A DNA stretch of 51,261 nt from CALGFH01 sp036003705. Lineage in GTDB: Bacteria > Actinomycetota > CALGFH01. The stretch spans positions 1 through 51,261 of the forward strand of contig DASYSE010000026.1 in NCBI GenBank assembly GCA_036003705.1, read 5' to 3'. Of this stretch, positions 1-9,080 are shown piece after piece. The position numbers and the translations under genes were made by a program. How positions within the stretch are numbered: position 1 is the stretch's first letter; each line of letters begins with the position of its first letter. Under the pieces are notes generated by a model. The model worked only from the letters and a program-made list of their open reading frames with translations, ran no database searches and had not been told where the DNA came from.

Positions 1-337
1 GGCGAACGGTGTCCTCCCACCAGGAATTGCCACCATCGATCAGCAGATCCCCCTGGTCCAGATGGCCGGCCAGCTCCTCCACCACCCCATCCACCGCCGG
101 CCCGGCCTTGACCATCACCAGGATGCGGCGGGGCCGGGCCAGCGCGGCCACAAACTCCTGGGTCGAGAAGGTCCCCACCAGCCGGCCCTCCTGGCCATGG
201 CGGTCCACCAGCTCACGGGTCTTACGCCCGGTCCGGTTATGGACCGCCACCGAGAACCCGTTACGGGCCGCGTTACGCGCCAGGTTCGCGCCCATGGTGG
301 CCAGGCCGGTGACACCCAACTCGCACTCTCCAGCCAT
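1..337 (-). CDS. gnd: 6-phosphogluconate dehydrogenase, N-terminal part (cut by window edge)
   Basis: Oxidative decarboxylation of 6-phosphogluconate to ribulose 5-phosphate with NAD(P)+, in the cytoplasm, as the third step of the oxidative pentose phosphate pathway. Only the first 112 codons are inside the window. They show the Rossmann fold typical of the family: a GLATMGANLA nucleotide-binding loop near residue 10, the NRT that follows beta-2 (usual in NADP-preferring forms), and the conserved IDGGNSWWEDT stretch near residue 100. I chose ATG at 337 because a purine-rich GAGAGGAGAAGG sequence sits just before it. The gene lies 59 bases downstream of zwf on the same strand, so the two probably form a zwf-gnd operon. 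Whether the protein is the long or the short (YqeC-like) form cannot be seen. Confidence 0.9.
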   Translation of the reverse strand, partial: MAGECELGVTGLATMGANLARNAARNGFSVAVHNRTGRKTRELVDRHGQEGRLVGTFSTQEFVAALARPRRILVMVKAGPAVDGVVEELAGHLDQGDLLIDGGNSWWEDTVR

Positions 338-396
338 ACCCTTCTCCTCTCGGCCCGGGTGGCCGAACCCTCATCACGTCGTGCGGTCGATCGCCG

Positions 397-1878
397 TCAT
401 GGAACATGCCAGCTCCGGCCGTCGCGAGCCAGCAGCGCGTCGGCCTCCCTTGGCCCCCATGAGCCGGCCTCGTACAGTGGTATGGCGGTGTCGTCGTCGG
501 CCCAGTGGGCGATGACCGGGTCCACGATCCGCCAGCACTGCTCCACCTCGTCCGAGCGGATGAACAGGGTCGGGTCGCCAACCAGTGCCTCCAGCAACAG
601 CCGCTCATAGGCTTCGGGGGATTCCTCGCGGAAGGTGGCGCCGTAGGAGAACTCCATCCTTGCTGACCGGACCCGAAAGTGATGGCCCGGCACCTTGGCG
701 CCGAACCGCAAGCTGATCCCCTCGTCCGGCTGGATCCGCAGGATCAGGGCGTCCGCCTCCTGTCCTTCCACCTGCGCGGCGCTGATCGGCAGATGGGGTG
801 GCCGCTGAAACTGCAACAGCACCTCGGTCACACGCGCTGGCAGGCGCTTGCCGGTGCGGACATAGAATGGGACGCCGGCCCAGCGCCAGTTGTCGACATC
901 CAGCCGCAATGCCGCGTAGGTCTCGGTTCGGCTGAGCGGATCAACGCCGGGCTCCTCCCGATACCCCGGCAGGAGCGCCTTGCGGGTTCCGCCGCGGCTG
1001 TACTGGCCGCGGACCGCGATCCGGGCGATGTCCCGGGTCGTGGGCAGGCGGATGGCCTGCAACAGCTTGACCTTCTCGTTGCGCACCGCCTCGGCGGCAA
1101 ACGACGCCGGCGGCTCCATGAGCGCCAGCGCCAGCACCTGCAGGACATGGTTCTGGAGGATGTCGCGGGCAGCTCCCGCGTGCTCGTAGAAGTTGCCGCG
1201 CCGCTCAACACCGAGCGTCTCGGCGACCGTGATCTGCACGTGATCGACCCAGCTGCGGTTCCAGATCGGCTGGAAGATCGAGTTGGCGAACCGCAGCGCG
1301 AGCACGTTCTGGACGGTGTCCTTGCCCAGGTAGTGATCGATCCGGAACACGTCGCGTTCCGCGAACGCGGCATGGACCCGATCGTCCAGCGCGCGGGCGC
1401 TCGGCTCGTCGCGTCCGTAGGGCTTCTCGATCACGATTCGGCACGACCCGCCGTCCACCAGGCGGTTGAGGCCGGCCGCCGCCAGGTTGTCCACGATGAC
1501 CGGGAAGGCCGGCGGTGGGGTTGCCAGGTAGAACAGGAGGTTGCCGCGCAGACCCGGTGCGCTGTCGAGCAGCTTGGCCAGCCGCTGGTAGGTGTCCAGG
1601 TCGTCATACGCCCCGCACAGGTACTGGACGTCTCCGGCCAGACCGTTGGCGGCAAGCGCCTGCGGGTCGAAGGCGACCCGCTTGCGGAACTCCTCGGCTG
1701 ACAGCGTGGTGCGCCCGACTCCGATCAAGGTCAACGAGCCCGCAACTCGTCGATGCCGCACCAAGTTGGCCAGCGCCGGCACCAGCTTGCGTTGCGTCAG
1801 ATCTCCTGACGCGCCGAAGATGACCACCGCACTGGGCGGTGCTCGCCGCTCCTGGAGGTTGGCTGCTTCCTCCGTCAT
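397..1878 (-). CDS. zwf: Glucose-6-phosphate 1-dehydrogenase
   Basis: Oxidises glucose 6-phosphate to 6-phosphogluconolactone and makes NADPH; first step of the oxidative pentose phosphate pathway, cytoplasmic. The 493-residue product has normal length for the family. Visible motifs are the coenzyme loop GASGDLTQRKLVPAL near residue 22, EKPYGRD near 151 and the active-site signature RIDHYLGKD near 179, whose His-Lys pair binds and deprotonates the substrate. The frame opens one codon earlier with GTG at 1881. I prefer ATG at 1878, which has GGAAG about ten bases upstream. The bases around the start contain a short imperfect direct repeat (GATGACGGA..AAGCAGCC twice), so the exact start is not certain. 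gnd follows in the same direction. Confidence 0.95.
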   Translation of the reverse strand: MTEEAANLQERRAPPSAVVIFGASGDLTQRKLVPALANLVRHRRVAGSLTLIGVGRTTLSAEEFRKRVAFDPQALAANGLAGDVQYLCGAYDDLDTYQRLAKLLDSAPGLRGNLLFYLATPPPAFPVIVDNLAAAGLNRLVDGGSCRIVIEKPYGRDEPSARALDDRVHAAFAERDVFRIDHYLGKDTVQNVLALRFANSIFQPIWNRSWVDHVQITVAETLGVERRGNFYEHAGAARDILQNHVLQVLALALMEPPASFAAEAVRNEKVKLLQAIRLPTTRDIARIAVRGQYSRGGTRKALLPGYREEPGVDPLSRTETYAALRLDVDNWRWAGVPFYVRTGKRLPARVTEVLLQFQRPPHLPISAAQVEGQEADALILRIQPDEGISLRFGAKVPGHHFRVRSARMEFSYGATFREESPEAYERLLLEALVGDPTLFIRSDEVEQCWRIVDPVIAHWADDDTAIPLYEAGSWGPREADALLARDGRSWHVP

Positions 1879-2148
1879 CACCGGGCTGCTTCCGTCATCG
1901 TGGAGGCCGAGTAACCGGGGTCGTAGGACGGCCGACTTGCAGCCCTTGGCGGCGTGGGCCGAGGGGACTCCGCGCCGCCAAGGGCGGTCTGGCTACATCA
2001 ATAGCCTATGCTCTGGACCGAGTCCACGTTGTCCGCGGATGGCGCTCGGCTCGACGGCTGCGGTCGCGTCTCTTGCCAGCCTGGGACCTGCACGCGACCA
2101 TGTACGCAGGCCCACCACGGGCGAGAAGCCGCGGGTAAGGGGAGCGCG

Positions 2149-4272
2149 ATGGAAGCTCACGAGGCACCGGCGGAGCAGGTCGCTCGGATTGAGGCGCCGG
2201 CGGAGCAGGTCGCTCGGGTCGAGGCGCCGGCCGGGCAGGTCGCTCGGGTCGAGGCGCCGGCGGAGGAGGTCGCTCGGATCGAGGCGCCGGCGGAGGAGGT
2301 CGCTCGGATCGAGGCGGCGGCGACGGAGGCGTTCGAGCTGGAGTCCGCCGAAGGCCCGAGCCCGTTCCCGCCCATCGCCGAGTACGCGTTCCTGTCCGAC
2401 TGCGAGACCAACGCCCTGGTGGCGCCCAGCGGCACCGTCGAGTGGCTGTGCTCGCCGCGCCCGGACGGGCGCAGCGTGTTCGCGGCGCTGCTGGACCGGG
2501 CGGCGGGCGGCTTCCGGCTCGGACCGACCGGGGTCCTGGTGCCGGCCGGGCGCCGCTACCTGCCGGGCACGCTGGTCCTGGAGACCACCTGGCGGGCCCG
2601 TGGCGGCTGGATCGTGGTCCGCGACGCGATGTGCGTCGGCCCCTGGTACCACCAGCAGCGCCGGTCGGGGACCCATCGCCGGCCTCCGACCGACTTCGAG
2701 GCCGAACACGTCCTGCTCCGCACGGTGAGGTGCATCATCGGCAGCGTGGAGCTCAGCCTGGACTGCGAGCCTGTATTCGACTACGGCCGGACCGAGGCCA
2801 GCTGGGAGTACTCGGGGCAGGGTTACGGCGAGGCGATCGCGCACGGCCGCGAGGGCGATGCCCAGCTGCGGCTGGTCACCGATCTCAGGGTCGGCTTCGA
2901 AGGCCGCGGCGCGCACGCGCGCACCACCCTGCGCGAGGGCGACCGGGCGTTCGTGGCTCTGTGCTGGCCGCGGTCGCAGTGGTCGGCGTCCGAGGAGTAC
3001 TGGGCCGAGCGGACCCCTCCGAGCACCTGCGACGAGGCCTTCGAGCGCATGGAGCGGACCGGCGAGTTCTGGCGTGGCTGGATCAACCAGGGGGTGTTCC
3101 CGGAGCACCCCTGGCAGAGCTACCTGCAGCGCAGCGCGCTGACGCTCAAGGGCCTCACCTATGCGCCGACCGGGGCGCTGCTGGCGGCGGCCACGACGTC
3201 GCTGCCCGAGACGCCCGGCGGCGAGCGCAACTACGACTACCGCTACACCTGGATCCGCGACGCCACCTTCATGCTCTGGGGCCTGTACACCCTCGGCTTC
3301 GACCGCGAGGCCAACGACTTCTTCTACTTCGTGGCCGACGTCTGCCAGGGCGACGAAGACCTCCAGATCATGTACGGGGTCGGCGGCGAGAAGGAGCTGC
3401 CCGAGCAGGAGCTCGACCATCTGAGCGGCTACGACGGCGCCCGACCGGTCCGGGTCGGCAACGCGGCCGCCACCCAGAACCAGCACGACGTCTGGGGCGC
3501 CGTGCTGGACTCCGTCTACCTGCACACCAAGTCACGGGACTACCTGCCGGAGCGGGTCTGGCCGCTGCTCAAGCGGGCGGTCGAGTGCGCGGTGGCCAAC
3601 TGGAACAAGCCCGACCAGGGGATCTGGGAGGTGCGCGGCCCGCCACGGCACTTCACCTCCTCGAAGCTGATGTGCTGGGTGGCGTGCGACCGCGGCGCCC
3701 GCCTGGCCAAGCTGCACGGTGACCGCGACCTGGCCGCCAGCTGGCGCAAGGCGGCCGAGGAGATCCACGCCGACATCTGCGAGCACGGGACCGACCAGCG
3801 GGGCGTGTTCGTCCAGCACTACGGCACCACCGCGCTGGACGCCTCGGTCCTGCTGATGCCGCTGCTGCGGTTCCTGCCCCCGGACGACCCCCGGATCCGC
3901 AGGACCGTGCTGGCGATCGCCGATGAGCTGACCGTCGACGAGCTGGTGCTGCGCTACCGGGTCGAGGAGACCGACGACGGCTTCGGGGGGGAGGAAGGCA
4001 CCTTCACCATCTGCTCGTTCTGGCTGGTCTCGGCCCTGGTGGAGATCGGCGAGGTGGCGCGTGGCCGGCAGCTTTGCGAGAAGCTGCTGTCCTACGCCAG
4101 CCCGCTGCAGCTGTACGCCGAGGAGATCGATCCCCGCAGCGGCCGGCACCTCGGGAACTTCCCCCAGGCGTTCACCCATCTGGCCCTGGTCAACGCGGTC
4201 ATGCACGTGATCCGGGCCGAGGCCGGCGCCGACGCCAACCGCTTCACCCCCCGCGGCGTTTCCGTGCTGTAG
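2149..4272 (+). CDS. Glycoside hydrolase family 15 protein (glucoamylase / trehalase type)
   Basis: Predicted to hydrolyse alpha-glucosidic bonds (maltodextrin or trehalose) with an (alpha/alpha)6 catalytic barrel. The 707-residue protein starts with five 10-residue repeats (EAPAEQVARI and variants, residues 5-54), then the GH15 N-terminal domain (from about residue 75, SDCETNALVAPSGTVEWLC), then the barrel with RNYDYRYTWIRDATF near residue 359, NAAATQNQHDVWG and, near residue 615, GGEEGTFTICSFW, which carries a conserved acidic pair. I chose ATG at 2149 because AAGGGGA lies just upstream; a longer open frame reaches 2008 but lacks such a site. No signal peptide is seen, so it is probably cytoplasmic and acts on glycogen-like or trehalose stores. 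Trehalase and glucoamylase activity cannot be told apart here. The stop codon lies in a 29 bp tandem duplication. Confidence 0.9.
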   Translation: MEAHEAPAEQVARIEAPAEQVARVEAPAGQVARVEAPAEEVARIEAPAEEVARIEAAATEAFELESAEGPSPFPPIAEYAFLSDCETNALVAPSGTVEWLCSPRPDGRSVFAALLDRAAGGFRLGPTGVLVPAGRRYLPGTLVLETTWRARGGWIVVRDAMCVGPWYHQQRRSGTHRRPPTDFEAEHVLLRTVRCIIGSVELSLDCEPVFDYGRTEASWEYSGQGYGEAIAHGREGDAQLRLVTDLRVGFEGRGAHARTTLREGDRAFVALCWPRSQWSASEEYWAERTPPSTCDEAFERMERTGEFWRGWINQGVFPEHPWQSYLQRSALTLKGLTYAPTGALLAAATTSLPETPGGERNYDYRYTWIRDATFMLWGLYTLGFDREANDFFYFVADVCQGDEDLQIMYGVGGEKELPEQELDHLSGYDGARPVRVGNAAATQNQHDVWGAVLDSVYLHTKSRDYLPERVWPLLKRAVECAVANWNKPDQGIWEVRGPPRHFTSSKLMCWVACDRGARLAKLHGDRDLAASWRKAAEEIHADICEHGTDQRGVFVQHYGTTALDASVLLMPLLRFLPPDDPRIRRTVLAIADELTVDELVLRYRVEETDDGFGGEEGTFTICSFWLVSALVEIGEVARGRQLCEKLLSYASPLQLYAEEIDPRSGRHLGNFPQAFTHLALVNAVMHVIRAEAGADANRFTPRGVSVL
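2161..2310 (+). repeat. 30 bp tandem repeat, five copies, inside the GH15 gene
   Basis: Five head-to-tail 30 bp units start at 2161, 2191, 2221, 2251 and 2281, followed by a decayed partial unit. The unit length is a multiple of three, so each codes for ten residues of an Ala/Glu/Val-rich segment (EAPAEQVARI type) ahead of the catalytic domains. The last two units are identical, which suggests recent slippage or unequal crossing-over. The encoded segment is probably an amphipathic helix or flexible arm. Confidence 0.95.
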
Positions 4273-4315
4273 CTGCGCGGGAGGTCGTTTCCGTGCTGTA
4301 GCTGCGCGGGAGGTC
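4258..4315 (+). repeat. 29 bp tandem duplication spanning the GH15 stop codon
   Basis: Two exact 29 bp copies, 4258-4286 and 4287-4315. The first contains the last codons and the TAG stop of the GH15 gene. The second copy is untranslated, since the unit length is not a multiple of three and translation has already ended. Confidence 0.95.
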
Positions 4316-4450
4316 AAGGTCTGGGGTCGCGGTCCCCCGACCCGGCCGATGGGGTGGAGCAGCCGCATCTCGTCCCGGATCCGCTCGGCCGCTCTCGGCC
4401 GCGCCCTGCTCCGGGTGTGCCCGGCTGGCAGGCTCGACCGCCGGTCGCGC

Positions 4451-4456
4451 TATCGT
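4451..4456 (+). promoter_or_regulatory. Probable -10 box of a leaderless promoter for the PHP gene
   Basis: TATCGT lies six bases before the ATG at 4463, and no Shine-Dalgarno sequence is present. This spacing fits leaderless transcription, which is common in actinobacteria. No clear -35 element is seen. Confidence 0.5.
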
Positions 4457-4462
4457 CACGGT

Positions 4463-5656
4463 ATGCGGCCGCCATCCCCTCGCCTGGAGCGACCCGACGG
4501 TTGGGGGACCAGCCGCGAGTCACGGCTGTTCCCCGGCTGGTGGCTGGTCCACGCCGACCTGCACAACCACACCCGGCTGTCGGACGGGGCCGGGGACCCG
4601 CAGCTGGCCTTCGCCTCCATGCGAGGCGCCGGGCTGGACGTGGCCGCCATCACCGACCACAGCCGCTGGGCCTCGGTCTTCCTGGGCCTGGCCGACGCCC
4701 CCGGTTGGACCGGCATCGACGGCCGCGCCTTCCGGCAGACCATCTCCCTGGCCGAGGCGGCCAACGTCGACGGCGAGTTCGTCGCCCTGCACGGGTTCGA
4801 GTGGTCGCACGCCGCCTTCGGCCACATGAACGTCTGGGGCAGCGAGCGCTTCACCGACCCGCTGCGCACCGTCCCGACGATGGGGCGTTTCTGGCGCTGG
4901 CTGGAGCGGCGCGGCAGCGACGGCCTCGTCGGGTTCAACCATCCGGGCACCGGACGGCTGCGCTTCGACGGCTTCGCGTACCGGCCGGCTCTCGCCGGGC
5001 GGCTGGTCAGCCTCGAGCTGTTCAACAAGCGGGACGACTACCTGCTCAAGGACACCGAGCGGGGCAAGCAGTCCCCCCTCAACCAGTGCCTCAACGCCGG
5101 CTGGCGGGTCGGCCTGCTCGGCGTCACCGATGAGCACGGCGCCGACTGGGGCCACCCTGACGGCAAGGGCAGGGCCGGGCTGTACGTGCGCGAGCTGACC
5201 CGGGCGGGCGTGCTGGAGGCGCTGCACTGCCGGCGGTTCTTCGCCAGTCGGGTCAAGGGCCTGCGGGTCGACGCCGCCCTGACCTCGCTGGCCGCCGAGC
5301 ACGGGTCGCGGCGACGCGCCCGCATGGGCACCACCGTCACCCACGCCGGCGGGCCGGCCCGGATCGAGGTCGACCTGGACCGGGGCGAGGCCTGGTGGGG
5401 CCGGCGGCTGAACGTCCAGGTGCTGCGGCCCGGGGAGCGCCTGCCGACCCTGGCGGCGGCCCTCGACGTCGGGCTGCCCGGCCCGGACGAGCCGGTGGCC
5501 TCGGTGGAGCTCGACCTGGACCCGGCCGACGGCGACTGGGTGGTGCTGCGGGTCACCGACCCCGGCGAGCCGGCCGACTCGCGAGCCGCCGGCGAGTGGG
5601 CCCGGCTGGGCCGGGCGCTCGCCTACACCAGCCCCTTCTGGCTCGACCGGCCCTGA
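4463..5656 (+). CDS. PHP-domain metal-dependent phosphoesterase
   Basis: The N-terminal half is a PHP domain, a (beta/alpha)7 metal-dependent phosphoesterase fold. The metal-binding HADLHNHTRLSDG motif is near residue 29, AAITDHS follows about 40 residues later, and later metal ligands are probably in LHGFEW, GFNHPGTG and TDEHGADWGHPDG. The remaining ~120 residues resemble the extra C-terminal domain of actinobacterial PHP proteins and have no motif I can name. The predicted product is 397 residues and lacks a signal peptide. The open frame extends 38 codons further upstream, but that part is Arg-rich and unconvincing. ATG at 4463 follows a -10-like TATCGT. The substrate is unknown; relatives cleave nucleoside phosphates or histidinol phosphate. 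Confidence 0.8.
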   Translation: MRPPSPRLERPDGWGTSRESRLFPGWWLVHADLHNHTRLSDGAGDPQLAFASMRGAGLDVAAITDHSRWASVFLGLADAPGWTGIDGRAFRQTISLAEAANVDGEFVALHGFEWSHAAFGHMNVWGSERFTDPLRTVPTMGRFWRWLERRGSDGLVGFNHPGTGRLRFDGFAYRPALAGRLVSLELFNKRDDYLLKDTERGKQSPLNQCLNAGWRVGLLGVTDEHGADWGHPDGKGRAGLYVRELTRAGVLEALHCRRFFASRVKGLRVDAALTSLAAEHGSRRRARMGTTVTHAGGPARIEVDLDRGEAWWGRRLNVQVLRPGERLPTLAAALDVGLPGPDEPVASVELDLDPADGDWVVLRVTDPGEPADSRAAGEWARLGRALAYTSPFWLDRP

Positions 5657-5663
5657 CGGCCGC

Positions 5664-6479
5664 CTACGCCGCCGAGATCGCCGCCCGCGGACGGTCGGGG
5701 ATGGCGTCGACCAGGTCGGCGACCGAGTCGATGATCTGCGACGGCAGGAATGGGAAGCGTTCGGCCTGTTGGCGGGTGGTGATGCCGGTCAGGACCAGGA
5801 TGGTCTGCAGGCCCGCCTCGATCCCGGCGACCACGTCGGTGTCCATCCGGTCGCCGATCATCACGGTGGACTCGGAGCGGGCGTCGATGGCCCGCAGCGC
5901 CTCCCGCATCATCAGCGGGTTGGGCTTGCCGACGAAGTAGGGCTGGACCCCGGTGGCCTTGGAGATCAGCGCGGCCACCGCGCCGGTGGCCGGCTGGGGG
6001 CCGGCCGGTGACGGCCCGGTCGGGTCGGGGTTGGTGGCGATGAACCGGGCCCCGGCCACGATCAGGCGGATGGCCCTGGTGATGGCCTGGTGGCTGTAGG
6101 TCCTGGTCTCGCCGACGACCACGTAGTCGGGCTCGCGTCCGGTCAGGACGTAGCCGACCTGGTGCAGCGCGGTGGTCAGCCCGGCCTCGCCCAGGACGTA
6201 GGCGGTGCCGCCGGGGCGTTGCTGGTCCAGGAACCTGGCGGTGGCCAGGGCCGAGGTCCAGATTGCCTGCTGGGGGACCTGCAGGCCGGTCAGGGCCAGG
6301 CGGGCGGCCAGGTCTCGGGGGGTGTAGATGCTGTTGTTGGTCAGCAGCAGGAACCGGTGGCCGGTGTCCTGCAGCCGTTCCACGAACCGGTCGGCGCCGG
6401 GGATCAGCCGTTCCTCGTGGACCAGCACTCCGTCCATGTCCATCAGGTAGGTCTGGATCGGTGGTCGGTTGGTCGTCAT
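5664..6479 (-). CDS. HAD-superfamily subfamily IIA hydrolase (NagD-like)
   Basis: A phosphatase of the NagD / 4-nitrophenylphosphatase group, probably acting on sugar phosphates or phosphoglycolate-like molecules in the cytoplasm. Motif I is YLMDMDGVLV (nucleophile Asp14 and acid/base Asp16), motif II is LLTNNS near residue 48, the conserved lysine of motif III is in FVGKPNPLMM, and motif IV is MIGDRMDTD. The cap lies between motifs II and III, as expected for class IIA, and the length of 271 residues is normal. I chose ATG at 6479; the frame also allows ATG at 6512, but neither has a good ribosome site. The gene converges with the PHP gene, with only seven bases between their stop codons. 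Confidence 0.88.
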   Translation of the reverse strand: MTTNRPPIQTYLMDMDGVLVHEERLIPGADRFVERLQDTGHRFLLLTNNSIYTPRDLAARLALTGLQVPQQAIWTSALATARFLDQQRPGGTAYVLGEAGLTTALHQVGYVLTGREPDYVVVGETRTYSHQAITRAIRLIVAGARFIATNPDPTGPSPAGPQPATGAVAALISKATGVQPYFVGKPNPLMMREALRAIDARSESTVMIGDRMDTDVVAGIEAGLQTILVLTGITTRQQAERFPFLPSQIIDSVADLVDAIPDRPRAAISAA

Positions 6480-6698
6480 CAAGGGTTTCGCTCCAAGCAG
6501 AAGAAGACGCATGTGCGTACATTCACAAGGCTACCCATGGGCGGTATCGATCGGGTTACACCTGGGCAAGGATCGGATGAAGGATCCGGCCGCGGCTACA
6601 GGTCGGCCTTCGGCCGACGACCAGCGGGTTCCGACCGGCAGGTTCGCCGCTCGGCATTGAACCTGCGAGCTTGGTCGTCGGCGTGCCAGGCTGGGTCC

Positions 6699-8339
6699 AT
6701 GCTCGCCGCCCCCAACCTCACCGTCGTCCGGGGCGCCCAGGTGGTGCTCGACGCCGTCGACCTGGTCGTCGACGGGTACAGCCGCATCGGCGTGCTCGGC
6801 CGCAACGGCGCCGGCAAGTCGACCCTGCTGCGGGTCCTGGCCGGCCTCGAGGAGCCGACGGGGGGCACGGTCGAGCGGTCGCCGCCTGGCCTGAACGTCG
6901 GCTACCTTGCCCAGGAGCCGGACCCCCTTGACGGCGAGACCACCGCCGACTACCTGCGTCGCCGCACCGGCCTGGCGGTCGCCGAGACGGCGATGAACAG
7001 CGCCCTGCGGGCCGTGGGCGACCATCCGGGGCCGGGCGAGCTGGAGGCCTACGACGACGCCCTGGCCCGCTTCCTCGCCCTCGGCGGCGACGACCACGAA
7101 ACCCGCGCCCCCAGGATCCTGGCCGACCTCGGGCTGGACACCAGGGTCCTTGATGTCCCGCTGGCCCGGCTGTCGGGCGGCCAGCGGGTCAAGGCCGGTC
7201 TGGCCGCCGTCCTGCTCGCCCGTTTCGACGTGCTGCTGCTGGACGAGCCGACCAACAACCTCGACTTCGACGGCCTGGCCCGCCTGGAGCGGTTCCTGGC
7301 CGCGGAGGACCGACCGGTGGTGCTGGTCAGCCACGACCGGGCGTTCCTGTCGGCCACCACCACCCGCATCGCCGAGCTGGACCTGCACAGCCGCCGGCTG
7401 ACCGAGTACGGCGGCGGCTACGACGCCTACCACGAGGAGCGCCGGCGCCGGCGCGAACAGGCCGACGCCGACTACGAGGAGGCAACGGCGGAGCGGGCCC
7501 GGCTGGAACAGGCGGTCCGCCAGAAGCGCGACTGGGCGGCCAGCCGCCGGGGCGAGCGGCGCACCGACAACGACAAGGCCCTGGCCGGCCGGCGCAAGGA
7601 GCGGGCCACCGCCGGGGCGACCCGGGCCAAGGTGATCGAGCGGCGCCTGGAGCGTCTCGGCGACCCGGAGAAGCCATGGGAGGGCTGGGACCTGCGCCTG
7701 TCGCTGCAGGCCGGCCGGCGCAGCGGCGAGGTCGTGGCCAGCCTGGCCGGGGCCACCGTCCAGCGTGGGCGCTTCCGGCTCGGCCCGGTCGACCTGGAGC
7801 TGCGCTGGCGCGACCGGCTGGCCCTGACCGGGCCGAACGGGGCCGGCAAGTCCACCCTGCTCGGGCTGCTGACCGGTGAGCTGCGCCCGACCGCCGGCTT
7901 GGCCCGGCTGGGCTCGGGGGTGGTCGTCGGCCATCTCGGCCAGGACCGCACCCCCGGCTCCGGGACCCTGCTCGACGCGGTCAGGGAACGGACCGAGCTG
8001 CGGGTCGAGCAGGCACGGGCCCTGCCGGCCAAGTTCGACCTCGGCGCCGAGCACACGGCGCGAGCCGAGGCCGACCTGTCGCCGGGGGAGCGCTCCCGGG
8101 CCGGCCTGGCCGTGCTGGTCGCCCGGGGCACCAACCTCCTGCTGCTCGACGAACCGACCAACCACCTCGACCTTGACGCCATCGAGGAGCTGGAACAGGC
8201 GCTGGCCGGCTACGACGGCACCCTGGTGGTGGTCAGCCACGACCGGCGCCTGCTCGCCAACCTGCGGCTGGACCGGCGCCTGGAGGTCGCCGCCGGCACC
8301 GTCACCGAGGTGCCACTGCCGGTCGCCGCGCCCGGATAG
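6699..8339 (+). CDS. ABC-F family ATP-binding protein
   Basis: A soluble protein of two ABC ATPase domains and no membrane segments, the pattern of ABC-F proteins that act on the ribosome (translation factors or antibiotic protection). Domain 1 has Walker A GRNGAGKS near residue 34, signature LSGGQRVKAG and Walker B LLLDEPTNNLDF. Domain 2 has Walker A GPNGAGKST near residue 378, signature LSPGERSRAG and Walker B LLLDEPTNHLDL. A charged linker of roughly 80 residues, rich in Arg and Glu, lies between them as in other ABC-F proteins. The 546-residue start at ATG 6699 gives the usual N-terminus; the frame is open far upstream, but that part is the antisense of the HAD gene. The next gene, recO, starts 11 bases after the stop. 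Confidence 0.93.
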   Translation: MLAAPNLTVVRGAQVVLDAVDLVVDGYSRIGVLGRNGAGKSTLLRVLAGLEEPTGGTVERSPPGLNVGYLAQEPDPLDGETTADYLRRRTGLAVAETAMNSALRAVGDHPGPGELEAYDDALARFLALGGDDHETRAPRILADLGLDTRVLDVPLARLSGGQRVKAGLAAVLLARFDVLLLDEPTNNLDFDGLARLERFLAAEDRPVVLVSHDRAFLSATTTRIAELDLHSRRLTEYGGGYDAYHEERRRRREQADADYEEATAERARLEQAVRQKRDWAASRRGERRTDNDKALAGRRKERATAGATRAKVIERRLERLGDPEKPWEGWDLRLSLQAGRRSGEVVASLAGATVQRGRFRLGPVDLELRWRDRLALTGPNGAGKSTLLGLLTGELRPTAGLARLGSGVVVGHLGQDRTPGSGTLLDAVRERTELRVEQARALPAKFDLGAEHTARAEADLSPGERSRAGLAVLVARGTNLLLLDEPTNHLDLDAIEELEQALAGYDGTLVVVSHDRRLLANLRLDRRLEVAAGTVTEVPLPVAAPG

Positions 8340-8342
8340 ACT
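8337..8342 (+). promoter_or_regulatory. Possible leaderless -10 box for recO
   Basis: TAGACT overlaps the stop codon of the ABC-F gene and lies seven bases before the recO ATG. recO has no clear Shine-Dalgarno site, so either this promoter or coupling to the upstream gene is likely. Confidence 0.35.
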
Positions 8343-8349
8343 GAGCGGA

Positions 8350-9078
8350 ATGAACCTTTACCGCGAGCAGGGCGTGGTGCTTCGCACCTGGAAGCTCGGC
8401 GAGGCAGACCGCATCGTCGTGCTGCTCACCCAGGGCGAGGGCAAGGTCAGGGCGGTCGCCAAGGGGGTGCGCAAGACCAAGTCCCGCTTCGGCGGCCGGC
8501 TGGAGCCGTTCAGCCATGTCGACCTGTCGCTGTACCGGGGCCGTGAGCTCGACATCGTCACCCAGGCCGAGGTCATCACCCCCTTCCGGGCCTTGCGCGA
8601 GGACTACGACCGGGTGGTGGCCGGCACCGCCATGCTGGAGGCGGTCGACCAGGTCGCCCAGGAGCGGGAGGCCGCCATCCGCCTCTATCTCCTGTTGGTC
8701 CGCGCCTTGCGGGCACTGGACAGCGGCCCCCTCGACCCGTCGGTGGTGCTCGACGCCTTCCTGCTCAAGCTGATGGCGCTGGAGGGCTACCGGCCGGCGC
8801 TTGCCGAATGCGCCGGCTGCGGCGCCAAGGGGACGCCCCGATGCTTCTCCATCGCCCGCGGCGGCGGCCTGTGCGAGCGCTGCCGCACCGGGGAGGAATC
8901 CATCCTGGACGGGGCGACCATGCCGCTGCTGGCCGCGCTGCTGGGCGACGACCTCGACACCACCGCCGCCTCGGTCCCGGCCCCGGCCTCCCGCCGCGAG
9001 GCCGGCGCCCTGGTCAAGGGATACGTCGAGTACCACCTGGAACGCCGCCTGCGCGCCTACCCCCTGGTGGCCCGATGA
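8350..9078 (+). CDS. recO: DNA repair protein RecO
   Basis: RecO helps load RecA on SSB-coated single-stranded DNA in the RecFOR recombination pathway. The 242-residue product has the N-terminal OB fold (YREQGVVLRTWKLGEADRIV, then KGVRKTKSRFGGRLEP), a helical middle, and a zinc-binding site formed by Cys154, Cys157, Cys175 and Cys178. Length and layout are those of actinobacterial RecO. The order recO-uppS just upstream of glyS is conserved in actinobacteria and supports the call. A 27 bp minisatellite fills the space between recO and uppS. Confidence 0.93.
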   Translation: MNLYREQGVVLRTWKLGEADRIVVLLTQGEGKVRAVAKGVRKTKSRFGGRLEPFSHVDLSLYRGRELDIVTQAEVITPFRALREDYDRVVAGTAMLEAVDQVAQEREAAIRLYLLLVRALRALDSGPLDPSVVLDAFLLKLMALEGYRPALAECAGCGAKGTPRCFSIARGGGLCERCRTGEESILDGATMPLLAALLGDDLDTTAASVPAPASRREAGALVKGYVEYHLERRLRAYPLVAR

Positions 9079-9080
9079 TG

